This document shows, one piece after another, positions 1 through 7,414 of a stretch of 8,297 bases of DNA; position 1 is the stretch's first letter, and each line of letters begins with the position of its first letter. The DNA comes from Bacteroidales bacterium (lineage in GTDB: Bacteria > Bacteroidota > Bacteroidia > Bacteroidales > UBA932). The stretch is from positions 1-8,297 of the forward strand of contig JAFROA010000351.1 of assembly GCA_017429885.1 (NCBI GenBank). The letters run 5' to 3'. A program made the translations under genes and the position numbers. Below the pieces are notes generated by a model that saw nothing but the letters and a program-made list of their open reading frames with translations, did not search any database and had not been told where the DNA came from.

Positions 1-42
1 ATCGAGCAAAAAGATGTATATTAGTGCTCAATTTATTTGGAA

Positions 43-73
43 TTCAACATAGAGGAATAATTCTCTAATTTTA
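43..73 (+). promoter_or_regulatory. Possible weak promoter of the alpha/beta hydrolase gene
   Basis: The leader before the hydrolase start is AT-rich. TAATTTTA at 66-73 matches the Bacteroidota -7 box TAnnTTTG at all but the last base. The position 19 nt upstream (43-46) reads TTCA rather than TTTG, so the -33 box is poor. A TTTG at 36-39 is too far away. An imperfect inverted repeat (AGAG/CTCT, 51-66) touches the -7 box and could be an operator. This is a weak assignment. Confidence 0.25.
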
Positions 74-106
74 CGGTGCGTTTTGAAACGGTTTATTTTC
101 AATTTC

Positions 107-1063
107 ATGAGAAAAACGATCAATTGCCTTTTGATTGCCGCCTCGGTAATAGTCATGAACGGCTGCCTGGCAGGCAAGTACATGTGTAATTTCGCCCTCC
201 TGCCCGAAGAACACGGGAATGACATAGAAGGTGACAGGGCGAAAACCGAGTCCCGCTATCCCGGAATCCTGTCTTGGTATGACAATCTTCATGATCAAGG
301 AGTGTTCAAAGATACCTCCCTTGTCGGAGAAAACGGCTATAAACTCCATGGGATTTTCGCCTCCGCGTCTGATCCCAAGACAGCCAACGGCACGGCCATC
401 GTCGTCCATGGTTACACCGACAACCACATCTGTTTCCTGAACCTCGTGAGGATGTACAGGGACGACCTGAACTACAACGTCATGGTTCCCGATCTCCACT
501 ACCACGGCTACTCAGAGGGCAGGGCGGTGCAGATGGGATGGTTTGACCGCCTCGATGTGAAACGATTCGCCGAAATGGCCCACAATATCTGGGGTGACGA
601 TTTCATGGTCGTCCATGGAGTCTCCATGGGAGGCGCCACCACCATGATGCTGAGTGGAGATGACGATCTTCCTGAATATATCAAGGCCTTTGTCGATGAC
701 TGCGGCTACTCCTCGGTCTGGGACCAATTCGCCCATAACCTCAAGGACATGTTCCATCTGCCTCCGTTCCCTGTGCTGACGAGCGCCAACATCGTCTGCC
801 GTAAACGCTATGGCTGGGATTTCAAGGAGGCGTCGTCAGTGAAACAGCTGGCGAAATGCGAGCTTCCGGTGCTATTCATCCACGGAGACAAGGATGACTT
901 TGTTCCGACAGATCATGTCTACAAGAATTACGAAGCGAAGACAAAGGGCTACAAGGAGATCTGGATAGCTCCCGGATCGGAGCATGCCATGTCCTATAAA
1001 GACCATCCCCAGGAATACACCCAGCATGTGAGTGCGTTCCTGGAGAAGGCAAAAAGTCTATAA
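107..1063 (+). CDS. Alpha/beta hydrolase, membrane-anchored or lipoprotein
   Basis: This 318-residue protein has an alpha/beta-hydrolase fold of the serine-hydrolase type; substrate unknown. Seen in sequence: an oxyanion-side HGYTDN motif (about residues 101-106), the nucleophile elbow HGVSMGG with Ser173, an acid motif HGDKDDFVP with probable Asp263, and the catalytic His293 in GSEHAMS. The triad is therefore complete. The N-terminus is a signal sequence with a hydrophobic stretch ending MNGC (Cys20), an imperfect lipobox, so it may be a lipoprotein or an N-anchored protein facing the periplasm. No acidic surface-export signal follows the Cys. I chose the ATG at 107: the in-frame upstream TTG at 83 would put eight extra residues before the signal peptide. 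It converges on the aldolase gene with an 8-nt gap and no clear terminator. Esterase, peptidase-like or acyltransferase activity are all possible; the fold is sure, the role is not. Confidence 0.85.
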   Translation: MRKTINCLLIAASVIVMNGCLAGKYMCNFALLPEEHGNDIEGDRAKTESRYPGILSWYDNLHDQGVFKDTSLVGENGYKLHGIFASASDPKTANGTAIVVHGYTDNHICFLNLVRMYRDDLNYNVMVPDLHYHGYSEGRAVQMGWFDRLDVKRFAEMAHNIWGDDFMVVHGVSMGGATTMMLSGDDDLPEYIKAFVDDCGYSSVWDQFAHNLKDMFHLPPFPVLTSANIVCRKRYGWDFKEASSVKQLAKCELPVLFIHGDKDDFVPTDHVYKNYEAKTKGYKEIWIAPGSEHAMSYKDHPQEYTQHVSAFLEKAKSL

Positions 1064-1071
1064 GTCCTTGA

Positions 1072-2073
1072 TTACTCGGCCTTTCCGTCGGAACCGAGGA
1101 CGTTGATGATCTTGTGCATGTAAAGCTTCTTCATCTCGTCGCGGGCAGGACCCAAGTACTTCCTGGGATCGAACTCACCGGGCTTCTCATCGAAGACCTT
1201 GCGGATGGCGGCGGTCATCGCGAGACGGCTGTCGGAGTCGATGTTGATCTTGCAGACAGCGCTCTTGCTGGCCTCTCTGAGCTGCTCCTCGGGGATACCG
1301 ACAGCATCAGGAAGTTTGCCGCCGTGGGCGTTGATGATGTCAACATACTCCTGGGGAACTGAAGAGGAACCGTGGAGGACGATCGGGAAGCCGGGAAGCT
1401 TCTTCTCAATCTCATGAAGGACGTCGAAAGCGAGCGGCGGAGGAACGAGACGACCGGTCTCGGGATCCCTCTTGCACTGCTCGGGCTTGAACTTGTAAGC
1501 ACCGTGGGATGTTCCGATGGAGATGGCCAGGGAGTCGCAACCGCTACGGGTAGCGAAGTCGATGACCTCCTCGGGACGGGTGTAGTGGGACTTCTCAGCA
1601 GAGACCTCATCCTCAACACCAGCGAGAACACCGAGCTCAGCCTCAACAGTCACGTCATATTTATGAGCATAATCCACAACCTGCTTTGTCAAGGCGATAT
1701 TCTCCTCGTAAGGGAGAGAGGAAGCGTCGATCATGACTGAAGAGAAGCCCATGTCAACGCAGCTCTTGCAGAGCTCGAAAGAGTTGCCATGATCAAGGTG
1801 GAGGCAAATCTGGGGATGCTCCCAACCGAGTTCCTTAGCATACTCGACAGCGCCCTCAGCCATGTAGCGGAGAAGGGTCTGGTTGGCGTATTTACGCGCT
1901 CCGCTGGAAACCTGGAGGATGACCGGAGACTTGGTCTCAGCGGCGGCCTGGATAATGGCCTGGAGCTGCTCCATGTTGTTGAAATTGAATGCGGGGATGG
2001 CGTAACCACCAGCGACAGCCTTAGCGAACATCTCTCTGGTGTTCACAAGGCCAAGATCTTTGTAAGAAACCAT
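1072..2073 (-). CDS. fba: Class II fructose-bisphosphate aldolase
   Basis: This zinc-dependent cytosolic aldolase reversibly cleaves fructose 1,6-bisphosphate to dihydroxyacetone phosphate and glyceraldehyde 3-phosphate in glycolysis and gluconeogenesis. The 333-residue protein shows the family signatures in order: PAFNFNN near residue 27, HLDHG at 92-96 with catalytic Asp94 and zinc ligand His95, the VEAELG segment (143-148), GTSHGAYK with His190, and LHGSSS with His234, followed by the phosphate-binding KINIDSDSR at about 275-283. The usual LHGSSG reads LHGSSS here, a mild variation. Length suits the shorter class II aldolases rather than the E. coli FbaA form. It is the last gene of the minus-strand run, 67 nt after the thioredoxin-like gene, and probably has its own promoter. 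The product is certain; the subclass is inferred. Confidence 0.97.
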   Translation of the reverse strand: MVSYKDLGLVNTREMFAKAVAGGYAIPAFNFNNMEQLQAIIQAAAETKSPVILQVSSGARKYANQTLLRYMAEGAVEYAKELGWEHPQICLHLDHGNSFELCKSCVDMGFSSVMIDASSLPYEENIALTKQVVDYAHKYDVTVEAELGVLAGVEDEVSAEKSHYTRPEEVIDFATRSGCDSLAISIGTSHGAYKFKPEQCKRDPETGRLVPPPLAFDVLHEIEKKLPGFPIVLHGSSSVPQEYVDIINAHGGKLPDAVGIPEEQLREASKSAVCKINIDSDSRLAMTAAIRKVFDEKPGEFDPRKYLGPARDEMKKLYMHKIINVLGSDGKAE

Positions 2074-2119
2074 AATTGTATAAATAAAACTAATAAGAAT
2101 TTGTCAAATCCGTCAGCGT

Positions 2120-2132
2120 GGCTTCAAAAGCC
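2120..2132 (-). promoter_or_regulatory. Small inverted repeat at the predicted aldolase transcript start
   Basis: GGCTT (2120-2124) and AAGCC (2128-2132) form a perfect 5-bp stem with a 3-base loop, starting three bases after the candidate -7 box of the aldolase promoter. It has no T-run, so it is not a terminator of the upstream gene. It could be an operator or a hairpin close to the 5' end of the mRNA. Confidence 0.35.
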
Positions 2133-2135
2133 GTG

Positions 2136-2166
2136 CAAATTTAGTCTTTTTCACCCAAAAATAAAA
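2136..2166 (-). promoter_or_regulatory. Candidate promoter of the aldolase gene
   Basis: Read on the minus strand, 2143-2136 is TAAATTTG, a full match to the Bacteroidota -7 box TAnnTTTG. The position 19 nt upstream (2166-2163) reads TTTT, three of four bases of the TTTG -33 box. The predicted leader is about 55 nt and AT-rich before the ATG. The -7 box overlaps the TAA stop codon (2143-2141) of the thioredoxin-like gene, so the aldolase could be transcribed both from here and by read-through. The -7 match is seen; promoter activity is inferred. Confidence 0.45.
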
Positions 2167-3655
2167 GATGTTCGACCAAGCTTATATAACGTCGTTTTAT
2201 CACTCCCCGTCTACCTGTCTCGATGATGTATGGAAGACTGGAAAGATCGAAGAAATCCAGCAATTCGCGGGCGATTTCTGGAGACTCCTTCTCGAGCGAG
2301 GTCATATCGATTCTCAGTAACGAGAGATTCAGTGAGTCAGCGGCCTCCTTCTCAGCGGCGCAGACAGGACAACCCTCGGTGCTGAAGAAAAAGTATCCAC
2401 CTTTGCGCCGCATCTTATTCCAACCTTTTATGGAAGTCTTGGGAATTCTCGCCCCGACGGGCGCTTTACTCAAAAGCCCTTCCATCATGGAAGCCATCCC
2501 GACCACCTTCAAACTGTCGTCAGGAGTATTCCAGATATCTGATCTCGAGAGAATATAATCCTTTATAAACGAAGAAGTTCCTTCCTTAAAGCCTTCTCCT
2601 CTCTTGGAGATGAGATAATAAAGCAGATCTCCTTCAAGCCGCTTGAAAGAGAGGGAATCTCCTCTCGATAAAGAGTGGTCCTCCAGCAAGGAGGCAACCT
2701 CCTCCACATTCTCAGGAGCCACTTTCACCCCATAGACAGAGAATAGCTTGTCAAAGAGCTCCTCGGACTCCTTTCCCCCATATTGATAATCCTCAGGGGC
2801 AAGGAATAAATCCAAGAGACGCTCCAATGCGTCGGTATCCAACCCACGCCCTGCAATGAAGCCCTCAGGATCAATGAGGAACATTTTCGGCGTAGACGTC
2901 ACACCATACATCATCTGATACCCGGAGGAATCCTCAGGATCCCAAAGGTGGAAGACCCGTACTGAACCGGATTTAACAGCGAAAGTGGACTCCCTCCAGT
3001 TTTTCCATCTGTTCTCATCACGGCCGACATATACAGCAGTGACATCCACAGGATAGTTTTTATCGTCCAGTAGAGAGCGAAGCATCGGAGACTCCAACTT
3101 GCACTTGGCGCAATCCGTGTCATAGAAATACAGGATCTGGAAACGGGGATTGCCGGTCGAGCCGGCAATGACGGACGATGTCGAGCCGGCAATGACGGAC
3201 GATGTCGAGCCAGAAAGAACTGGAATCTGGACAGACTCTCCGAAGGGGTCGAGCAGAGTCACTTTCGGGGCAGACATGCCGATGAGGGAGTTCCGGTTGA
3301 ACTCGGCGAACAGCTTGGCGTCAAGCAGGTCCTGGTCGGAGCCCATCGAAATCTCACCACTCGAGAACCACCTATCAATCAGATGGATAGCCACAGCCTC
3401 ATCTCCCATGAGAGAGGATTTGCGGTAGTGGTCATAGACTTTCAGAGCTATTCTTTGCCGAAGATCCTTGTCCGAAGCCGCCTCTATCAGTGCGTCGCAT
3501 TCGTTATTCTTCACCTGCACCGGCTCCGACTCAAGCGAGGAGAAATAACGCTCCAATCGGGCATCCAACTCCTTAAGCCTGGTCGAGTCAATCTGCGCCG
3601 CCAAATCAAAGGCACAGAGTAAAAGAACTGATAATATGGCGGCGACTTTCCTCAT
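2141..3655 (-). CDS. Exported protein with two thioredoxin-like CXXC domains (TlpA/AhpC-TSA type)
   Basis: Probable envelope thiol-disulfide oxidoreductase of 504 residues. A signal peptide (residues 1 to about 20, ending DLAA) is followed by an all-helical N-terminal region (about 22-125). Next is a thioredoxin-like domain with strand ILYFYD, Cys182 and Cys185 in DCAKC, and a cis-proline motif TPKMFL (Pro256). A helical linker follows, then a second thioredoxin-like domain with FFFSTEGCPVC (Cys429, Cys432) and cis-proline LPYII (Pro475). Two complete CXXC sites in one chain suggest internal electron relay, but no partner or substrate is visible. A tandem repeat (TSSVIAGS) interrupts the loop before the first CXXC domain. 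I chose the ATG at 3655: it forms a TGATG overlap with the coaD stop and starts directly with the signal peptide. The longer version would need a GTG and non-signal residues inside coaD. The fold is clear; the exact family is not. Confidence 0.8.
   Translation of the reverse strand: MRKVAAILSVLLLCAFDLAAQIDSTRLKELDARLERYFSSLESEPVQVKNNECDALIEAASDKDLRQRIALKVYDHYRKSSLMGDEAVAIHLIDRWFSSGEISMGSDQDLLDAKLFAEFNRNSLIGMSAPKVTLLDPFGESVQIPVLSGSTSSVIAGSTSSVIAGSTGNPRFQILYFYDTDCAKCKLESPMLRSLLDDKNYPVDVTAVYVGRDENRWKNWRESTFAVKSGSVRVFHLWDPEDSSGYQMMYGVTSTPKMFLIDPEGFIAGRGLDTDALERLLDLFLAPEDYQYGGKESEELFDKLFSVYGVKVAPENVEEVASLLEDHSLSRGDSLSFKRLEGDLLYYLISKRGEGFKEGTSSFIKDYILSRSDIWNTPDDSLKVVGMASMMEGLLSKAPVGARIPKTSIKGWNKMRRKGGYFFFSTEGCPVCAAEKEAADSLNLSLLRIDMTSLEKESPEIARELLDFFDLSSLPYIIETGRRGVIKRRYISLVEHLLFLGEKD
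3149..3211. repeat. Palindromic repeat with 24-bp tandem units inside a coding gene
   Basis: A perfect inverted repeat, ATTGCCGG (3149-3156) and CCGGCAAT (3162-3169) with a 5-base spacer TCGAG, overlaps a 24-bp direct repeat: copies at 3156-3179 and 3180-3203 are identical, and the first 8 bases recur at 3204-3211. The unit is eight codons long and reads TSSVIAGS in the host gene, so gain or loss of copies keeps the frame. The composition looks like a dispersed intergenic palindromic (REP-like) element rather than normal protein sequence. It sits in a surface-loop position before the beta strand that leads to the first CXXC. Confidence 0.85.
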
Positions 3656-4122
3656 CAGACCTTCGGGAGGACTACCCACTCGGGAATGAACTGGGAGAGA
3701 TCACCGTGATGGCTCAGAAGATCCCTGACCGCTGAGGAGGAAATATGGGAATATTCCTGGGCGGTAGGAATGATGATGGTGTCGATGTCCGGTGACAAAT
3801 GACGGTTAGCATCAGAGACCGCCTGTTCATTGTCGAAATCGGTCATATTCCTGACCCCTCTGACTATGTGCCTGATGCCCAACTCTTTGCAGAGATCGAC
3901 AGTGAGGCCATCATAACTCATGATCCTGACTCCGCTCAGTCCCTTAGTGGCTTGCGCGATGATATCCTCACGCTGCTCCATTGAGAAGAAGCCTCGCTTG
4001 GCCTGGTTGATACCAACAGCGACAACGACCTCATCGAAGATAGTGAGCGCCCTTGTCAGGATATTCAGGTGACCCGATGTGAAAGGGTCGAAAGAACCCG
4101 GGAATAAAGCAGTTTTACCCAT
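3655..4122 (-). CDS. coaD: Phosphopantetheine adenylyltransferase
   Basis: This enzyme catalyses the penultimate step of coenzyme A synthesis, transferring AMP from ATP to 4'-phosphopantetheine to give dephospho-CoA; it is cytosolic and usually hexameric. At 155 residues it has the usual family length. Seen: PGSFDPFTSGH at 8-18 with the nucleotidyltransferase T/HxGH signature (Thr15, His18), Lys42, RGVRN at 88-92 (Arg88, Arg91), and the SSSAVR segment near 128-133 that binds nucleotide. I chose the ATG at 4122, whose A is the last base of the ung stop (TAATG); an upstream in-frame TTG at 4134 would add MATI ahead of the canonical start and is less likely. The stop likewise overlaps the next gene (TGATG), which suggests translational coupling on both sides. 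Confidence 0.97.
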   Translation of the reverse strand: MGKTALFPGSFDPFTSGHLNILTRALTIFDEVVVAVGINQAKRGFFSMEQREDIIAQATKGLSGVRIMSYDGLTVDLCKELGIRHIVRGVRNMTDFDNEQAVSDANRHLSPDIDTIIIPTAQEYSHISSSAVRDLLSHHGDLSQFIPEWVVLPKV

Positions 4123-4790
4123 TATAGTTGCCAATTGATTGGTGTCTTGCCCTCAGAGATGAGAATCTCGTTGGTTCTCGAGAAATGACGGCAGCCGAAG
4201 AATGCGCCGCGAGCTAATGGTGAAGGGTGTGGAGCCTCAAGGACGTGGTGTCTGGAAGTGTCGATGAGTTCCTTTTTTGTCCTGGCGAAATTGCCCCAAA
4301 GGAGGAAAACCACCCCCTCAAGGTTATCTGAGATATAGCGGATCACGGCGTCAGTGAATTGTTGCCACCCTATAGCGCTATGTGAGGCAGCTTCTCCGGA
4401 GCGGACTGTAAGTATGGCGTTCAGGAGAAGGACCCCTTGCCTGGCCCAACCTTCAAGATTTGGTCTTCCGCTCATCCTGATCCCAAGATCATCCTCAATC
4501 TCCTTGAATATGTTCTTCAGTGAAGGAGGTGCCGGTATGTTGTCCGGGACAGAGAAGCACAGTCCCATGGCCTGGCCGTAACCATGATACGGATCCTGGC
4601 CGATAATCACGACCTTCACATTCTGCACGGGAGTCAGTTCAAAAGCCTTGAATATCTCAGGTCCGGGAGGGAATATGACCTTACCCTCAGCCTTCTCCTT
4701 GTGGAGCTGACGGGCGAGGGCTGCGAAATAGGGCTTTTCAAACTCTTCCGCCAACGCCTCTTTCCAACTTTTCTCTATCTTGACGTCCAT
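4122..4790 (-). CDS. ung: Uracil-DNA glycosylase, family 1
   Basis: This enzyme removes uracil from DNA as the first step of base-excision repair of deaminated cytosine or misincorporated dUMP. The 222-residue protein has all family 1 motifs: the water-activating loop GQDPYHG (64-70, catalytic Asp66), the uracil-stacking Phe79 in CFS, LLLNAILTVR with the uracil-recognition Asn124, and the DNA-intercalation loop HPSPLA beginning at His188, followed by FFGCRHFS. The N-terminus starts directly with the WKEAL-type helix and carries no extension. It lies 18 nt downstream of lon and overlaps coaD by one base. No separate promoter is evident in the 18-nt gap, so it is probably transcribed from the lon side. 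Confidence 0.98.
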   Translation of the reverse strand: MDVKIEKSWKEALAEEFEKPYFAALARQLHKEKAEGKVIFPPGPEIFKAFELTPVQNVKVVIIGQDPYHGYGQAMGLCFSVPDNIPAPPSLKNIFKEIEDDLGIRMSGRPNLEGWARQGVLLLNAILTVRSGEAASHSAIGWQQFTDAVIRYISDNLEGVVFLLWGNFARTKKELIDTSRHHVLEAPHPSPLARGAFFGCRHFSRTNEILISEGKTPINWQL

Positions 4791-4808
4791 ATCCCGAAAG
4801 ATAGCAAA

Positions 4809-7214
4809 TTAATCGAATATCTCAGCGATCACGTCATCGATTGTCTTGACATAATGGAAAGACAATCCTTCAACATAGACCGGCTTGATGTCCTCGACAT
4901 CTTTGCGGTTATCCTCGGAAATGACAATCTCATGGACCCCGGCGCGCTTGGCAGCCAGTATCTTCTCTTTAATTCCGCCAACAGGAAGCACCCTGCCCCT
5001 CAGAGTCATCTCACCTGTCATGGCGATTCCGGACTTGACCTTCGTGCCGCGCAGAGCCGAGACCATGGAGCTGACCATCGTGATTCCAGCGGAAGGGCCG
5101 TCCTTGGGCACAGCGCCTTCAGGGACATGGACATGTATGTCTTTCGCCCCGAATTCCTCCGAGGTCATCTTGGCTAGCCCAGGATGCGCTTTTATGTATT
5201 GATATGCTATCGTGGCGGACTCTTTCATCACATCCCCGAGGTTTCCGGTCATGGTCATGACACCTTTCCCGGCACTGACAGAGCTCTCCACAAAGAGGAT
5301 TTCCCCTCCCATCTGTGTCCAAGCCAAGCCTGTGACGACTCCAGGAGCCTCGTTGCCCTTCTGCAAGTCATGATTATTCGTCGGAAGACCGAGATACTCT
5401 TTGAGATGCTCTTTCTTGATGACGGAGGGCCACTCTTGCTCCAAGGCTATCTTCTTGGCTGTCACCCTGGCGATCTTGGCGATCTGCTTCTCCAACCCGC
5501 GGACTCCGGACTCATGGGTGTACTCGTCGATGATAGCCGCGAGGGCGGATTTGTCTATCCTCAAAGATTTCTTGGCGATACCATGCTCCTGAAGCTGTTT
5601 AGGCACAAGGTATTTCTTGGCGATCTCCATCTTCTCCTCGGCGAGATATCCGGTGACATTTATAAGCTCCATCCTGTCAAGCAACGCTGACTGGACAGTT
5701 GAGATAGTGTTGGCAGTGGTGATGAAGAGCACGTCAGAGAGGTCGTAGTCTATGTCCAGATAATTATCATGGAAAGCGACATTCTGCTCAGGATCAAGAA
5801 CTTCCAGAAGAGCTGACGAAGGGTCTCCCTTATAATCAGCACCCACCTTGTCGATCTCGTCAAGGACTATCACCGGATTGGAGGTCCCTGCTTTCTGTAT
5901 CCCGCTCAGAATCCTGCCGGGAAGTGCTCCCACATATGTTTTGCGATGTCCCCTGAGCTCAGCCTCATCATGCATGCCTCCGAGCGCTATCCTGACATAT
6001 TTTCTCCCAAGCGCCATCGCGACGGATTTCCCTAAGCTTGTCTTGCCTACCCCGGGAGGGCCATACAAGCACAGGATCGGGGATTTCATATTCCCTTTGA
6101 GCTTCAGAACCGCCAGGTACTCGATGATCCTGTCCTTAACAGACTCCAGCCCATAATGATCATTATCCAGAACCTTCTGGGCATGCTTCAAATCGAGATT
6201 GTCTTTTGACATCTCGCCCCACGGGAGGTCGAGCATGAATTCGATATAATTATACTGGATGCTGTAGTCCGGCGATGAAGGATTGTATTTCTCCAGCTTC
6301 GCCAATTCCTTCTCGAATTGGGCAGCGACAGTCTCCGGCCATTTCTTTTCCCTAGCCCTCGCCCTGAACTTCTCGAATTCCTCCTCCTCGTCCATTCCAA
6401 GCTCTTCCTGGATGGTACGGAGCTGGTTGTTGAGGTAATACTCCCTCTGCTGCTGGTCGATATCACTCTTGACCTTCTGGTTTATCTCCTGCTTGATTTT
6501 CAGGAGCTGGGTCTGAGTCTCGAGGGCAGCGAGCAGTTTCATCGCCCTGACCTTGACATCGTCGTATTTAAGAAGCTCGACTTTCTCGGAGAAGTTCTCG
6601 ACCTCCACTGTGGTGGCTATAAAGTTGACCAGAAACTGGAAATTGTCGATGGACTTCATAGCACCGACAGCCTCTCTAGGCGCAAAGGATGAGGACTTTA
6701 TAATGGCGGCAGCCTTCTCCTTAAGCGACTCGGCAATCATCCGGGTGTTGTTGTCATTCTCAGGGACTATATCATCCACATAAGTGACATTGGCGGTGAT
6801 GTATGGCTCATAGGAGAGTATCCTCCCCTTACGTATCCTCTTGACACCATGGAGAATAGCGGTCACAGTACCGTCGGGCATCTCCAGTATCTTCATGATC
6901 TTGGCCACGGTGCCATATTCAAACAGATCCTTGTCCCTAGGATCTTCCACGGAGATATCATTCTGCGGGATGGCGCCAATGAATGAGGAACCACGTTCAG
7001 CGTCCTTGACCAAGGCGATGGACTTGTCACGGCCAATCGTGACAGGATAAACCATCCCGGGGAAGAGCACAGCGTTCCTCAAGGCCAGAATCGGGAGAGA
7101 ATCTGGAAGATCCGACTCATTCACATTTATTTGTTCCTCTCCCTGCATGACAGGGATGATGTTGACTTCCGCTCCGGAAGGAATCATCATATCGTTTCCT
7201 AAATCAATACTCAT
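4809..7214 (-). CDS. lon: ATP-dependent protease Lon (LonA type)
   Basis: Cytosolic AAA+ serine protease that unfolds and degrades misfolded and regulatory proteins as a hexamer. The 801 residues are full length for LonA. Domains in order: N-terminal substrate-binding domain (about 38-240, starting [15 protein letters not shown]), a charged coiled-coil region (about 240-310, including [18 protein letters not shown]), the AAA+ module with Walker A GPPGVGKT (385-392) and Walker B VIVLDEID (448-455), the [12 protein letters not shown] sensor-2 region near 564-575, and the C-terminal peptidase with catalytic Ser708 (KDGPSAG) and Lys751 (GGIKEK). All catalytic residues are present. The start at 7214 follows an AT-rich leader; the first 35 or so residues are a variable tail, so an internal Met at 9 or 10 cannot be excluded. 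It heads the minus-strand cluster lon-ung-coaD-thioredoxin. Confidence 0.98.
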   Translation of the reverse strand: MSIDLGNDMMIPSGAEVNIIPVMQGEEQINVNESDLPDSLPILALRNAVLFPGMVYPVTIGRDKSIALVKDAERGSSFIGAIPQNDISVEDPRDKDLFEYGTVAKIMKILEMPDGTVTAILHGVKRIRKGRILSYEPYITANVTYVDDIVPENDNNTRMIAESLKEKAAAIIKSSSFAPREAVGAMKSIDNFQFLVNFIATTVEVENFSEKVELLKYDDVKVRAMKLLAALETQTQLLKIKQEINQKVKSDIDQQQREYYLNNQLRTIQEELGMDEEEEFEKFRARAREKKWPETVAAQFEKELAKLEKYNPSSPDYSIQYNYIEFMLDLPWGEMSKDNLDLKHAQKVLDNDHYGLESVKDRIIEYLAVLKLKGNMKSPILCLYGPPGVGKTSLGKSVAMALGRKYVRIALGGMHDEAELRGHRKTYVGALPGRILSGIQKAGTSNPVIVLDEIDKVGADYKGDPSSALLEVLDPEQNVAFHDNYLDIDYDLSDVLFITTANTISTVQSALLDRMELINVTGYLAEEKMEIAKKYLVPKQLQEHGIAKKSLRIDKSALAAIIDEYTHESGVRGLEKQIAKIARVTAKKIALEQEWPSVIKKEHLKEYLGLPTNNHDLQKGNEAPGVVTGLAWTQMGGEILFVESSVSAGKGVMTMTGNLGDVMKESATIAYQYIKAHPGLAKMTSEEFGAKDIHVHVPEGAVPKDGPSAGITMVSSMVSALRGTKVKSGIAMTGEMTLRGRVLPVGGIKEKILAAKRAGVHEIVISEDNRKDVEDIKPVYVEGLSFHYVKTIDDVIAEIFD

Positions 7215-7240
7215 ATTTCATAATAGCAGGCGTGGCTTCC

Positions 7241-7257
7241 CCTGCCAATATGGCAGG
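7241..7257 (-). promoter_or_regulatory. Perfect stem-loop in the lon leader
   Basis: CCTGCCA (7241-7247) and TGGCAGG (7251-7257) form a perfect 7-bp stem with a 3-base loop, 27 nt before the lon start codon. A second CAGG at 7227-7230 can pair with the same CCTG, giving an alternative structure. There is no T-run, so it is not a terminator. It could be an operator or an mRNA structure acting on lon. No good TAnnTTTG promoter is visible upstream for lon. Confidence 0.45.
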
Positions 7258-7326
7258 TGGAATACCGTTCCCGGCGCAGGGAGGGTAATGGTCAATAACC
7301 TTGCCAAAAAAATCTTCTCCCATTAT

Positions 7327-7357
7327 TTTGATTATTAAAAAAATAAGTCTAATTTTG
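7327..7357 (+). promoter_or_regulatory. Bacteroidota-type promoter of the HU gene
   Basis: TTTG at 7327-7330, a 19-nt spacer and TAATTTTG at 7350-7357 match the Bacteroidota primary-sigma consensus (TTTG, about 19-20 nt, TAnnTTTG) at every defined position. Transcription should begin near 7364, giving a leader of about 50 nt before the ATG at 7415. No Shine-Dalgarno precedes that ATG; the context is a T/A run, as usual in this phylum. Confidence 0.8.
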
Positions 7358-7362
7358 CATCC

Positions 7363-7379
7363 CCCTAAGGCGATTAGGG
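7363..7379 (+). promoter_or_regulatory. Stem-loop at the HU transcript start
   Basis: CCCTAA (7363-7368) and TTAGGG (7374-7379) form a perfect 6-bp inverted repeat with a 5-base loop, beginning five bases after the -7 box and therefore at about +1. It could be an operator straddling the start site, or a hairpin protecting the 5' end of the HU mRNA. There is no T-run to make it an attenuator. Confidence 0.45.
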
Positions 7380-7414
7380 CACTTTATTTGACATCCTAAT
7401 AAACACTTTTTATT

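Noticed and set aside
83..106. TTG start for the hydrolase, adding eight residues
   Set aside because: TTG starts are rare in this phylum and the ATG at 107 opens directly on a normal signal peptide.
71..505. A 144-codon minus-strand open frame opposite the alpha/beta hydrolase
   Set aside because: The plus-strand gene has a signal peptide and a complete catalytic triad; the antisense translation has no motif.
1048..1076. Possible bidirectional terminator between the convergent hydrolase and aldolase genes
   Set aside because: The region has only short repeated GACTT/AAGTC pieces and a T/A run; no stable stem can be drawn in the 8-nt gap or just beyond it.
1372..2226. Plus-strand open frames of 122 and 145 codons opposite the aldolase gene
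   Set aside because: They are antisense shadows of a firmly identified gene with biased codon use; their translations show no family motif, and the second merely runs through the intergenic gap.
3149..3211. CRISPR-like array
   Set aside because: The repeats are 24 bp, directly adjacent without spacers and lie in frame within a coding gene; there are no cas genes nearby.
4584..5177. A 197-codon plus-strand open frame opposite the ends of ung and lon
   Set aside because: It spans the junction of two certain genes on the other strand, has no recognisable domain and no promoter; its length follows from the codon composition of lon.
7292..7309. Sigma-54-like promoter for lon (TGGCAAGGTTATTGAC on the minus strand)
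   Set aside because: The -24-like TGGCA is present with the right spacing, but the essential -12 GC reads GA, so the match is incomplete and could be chance.
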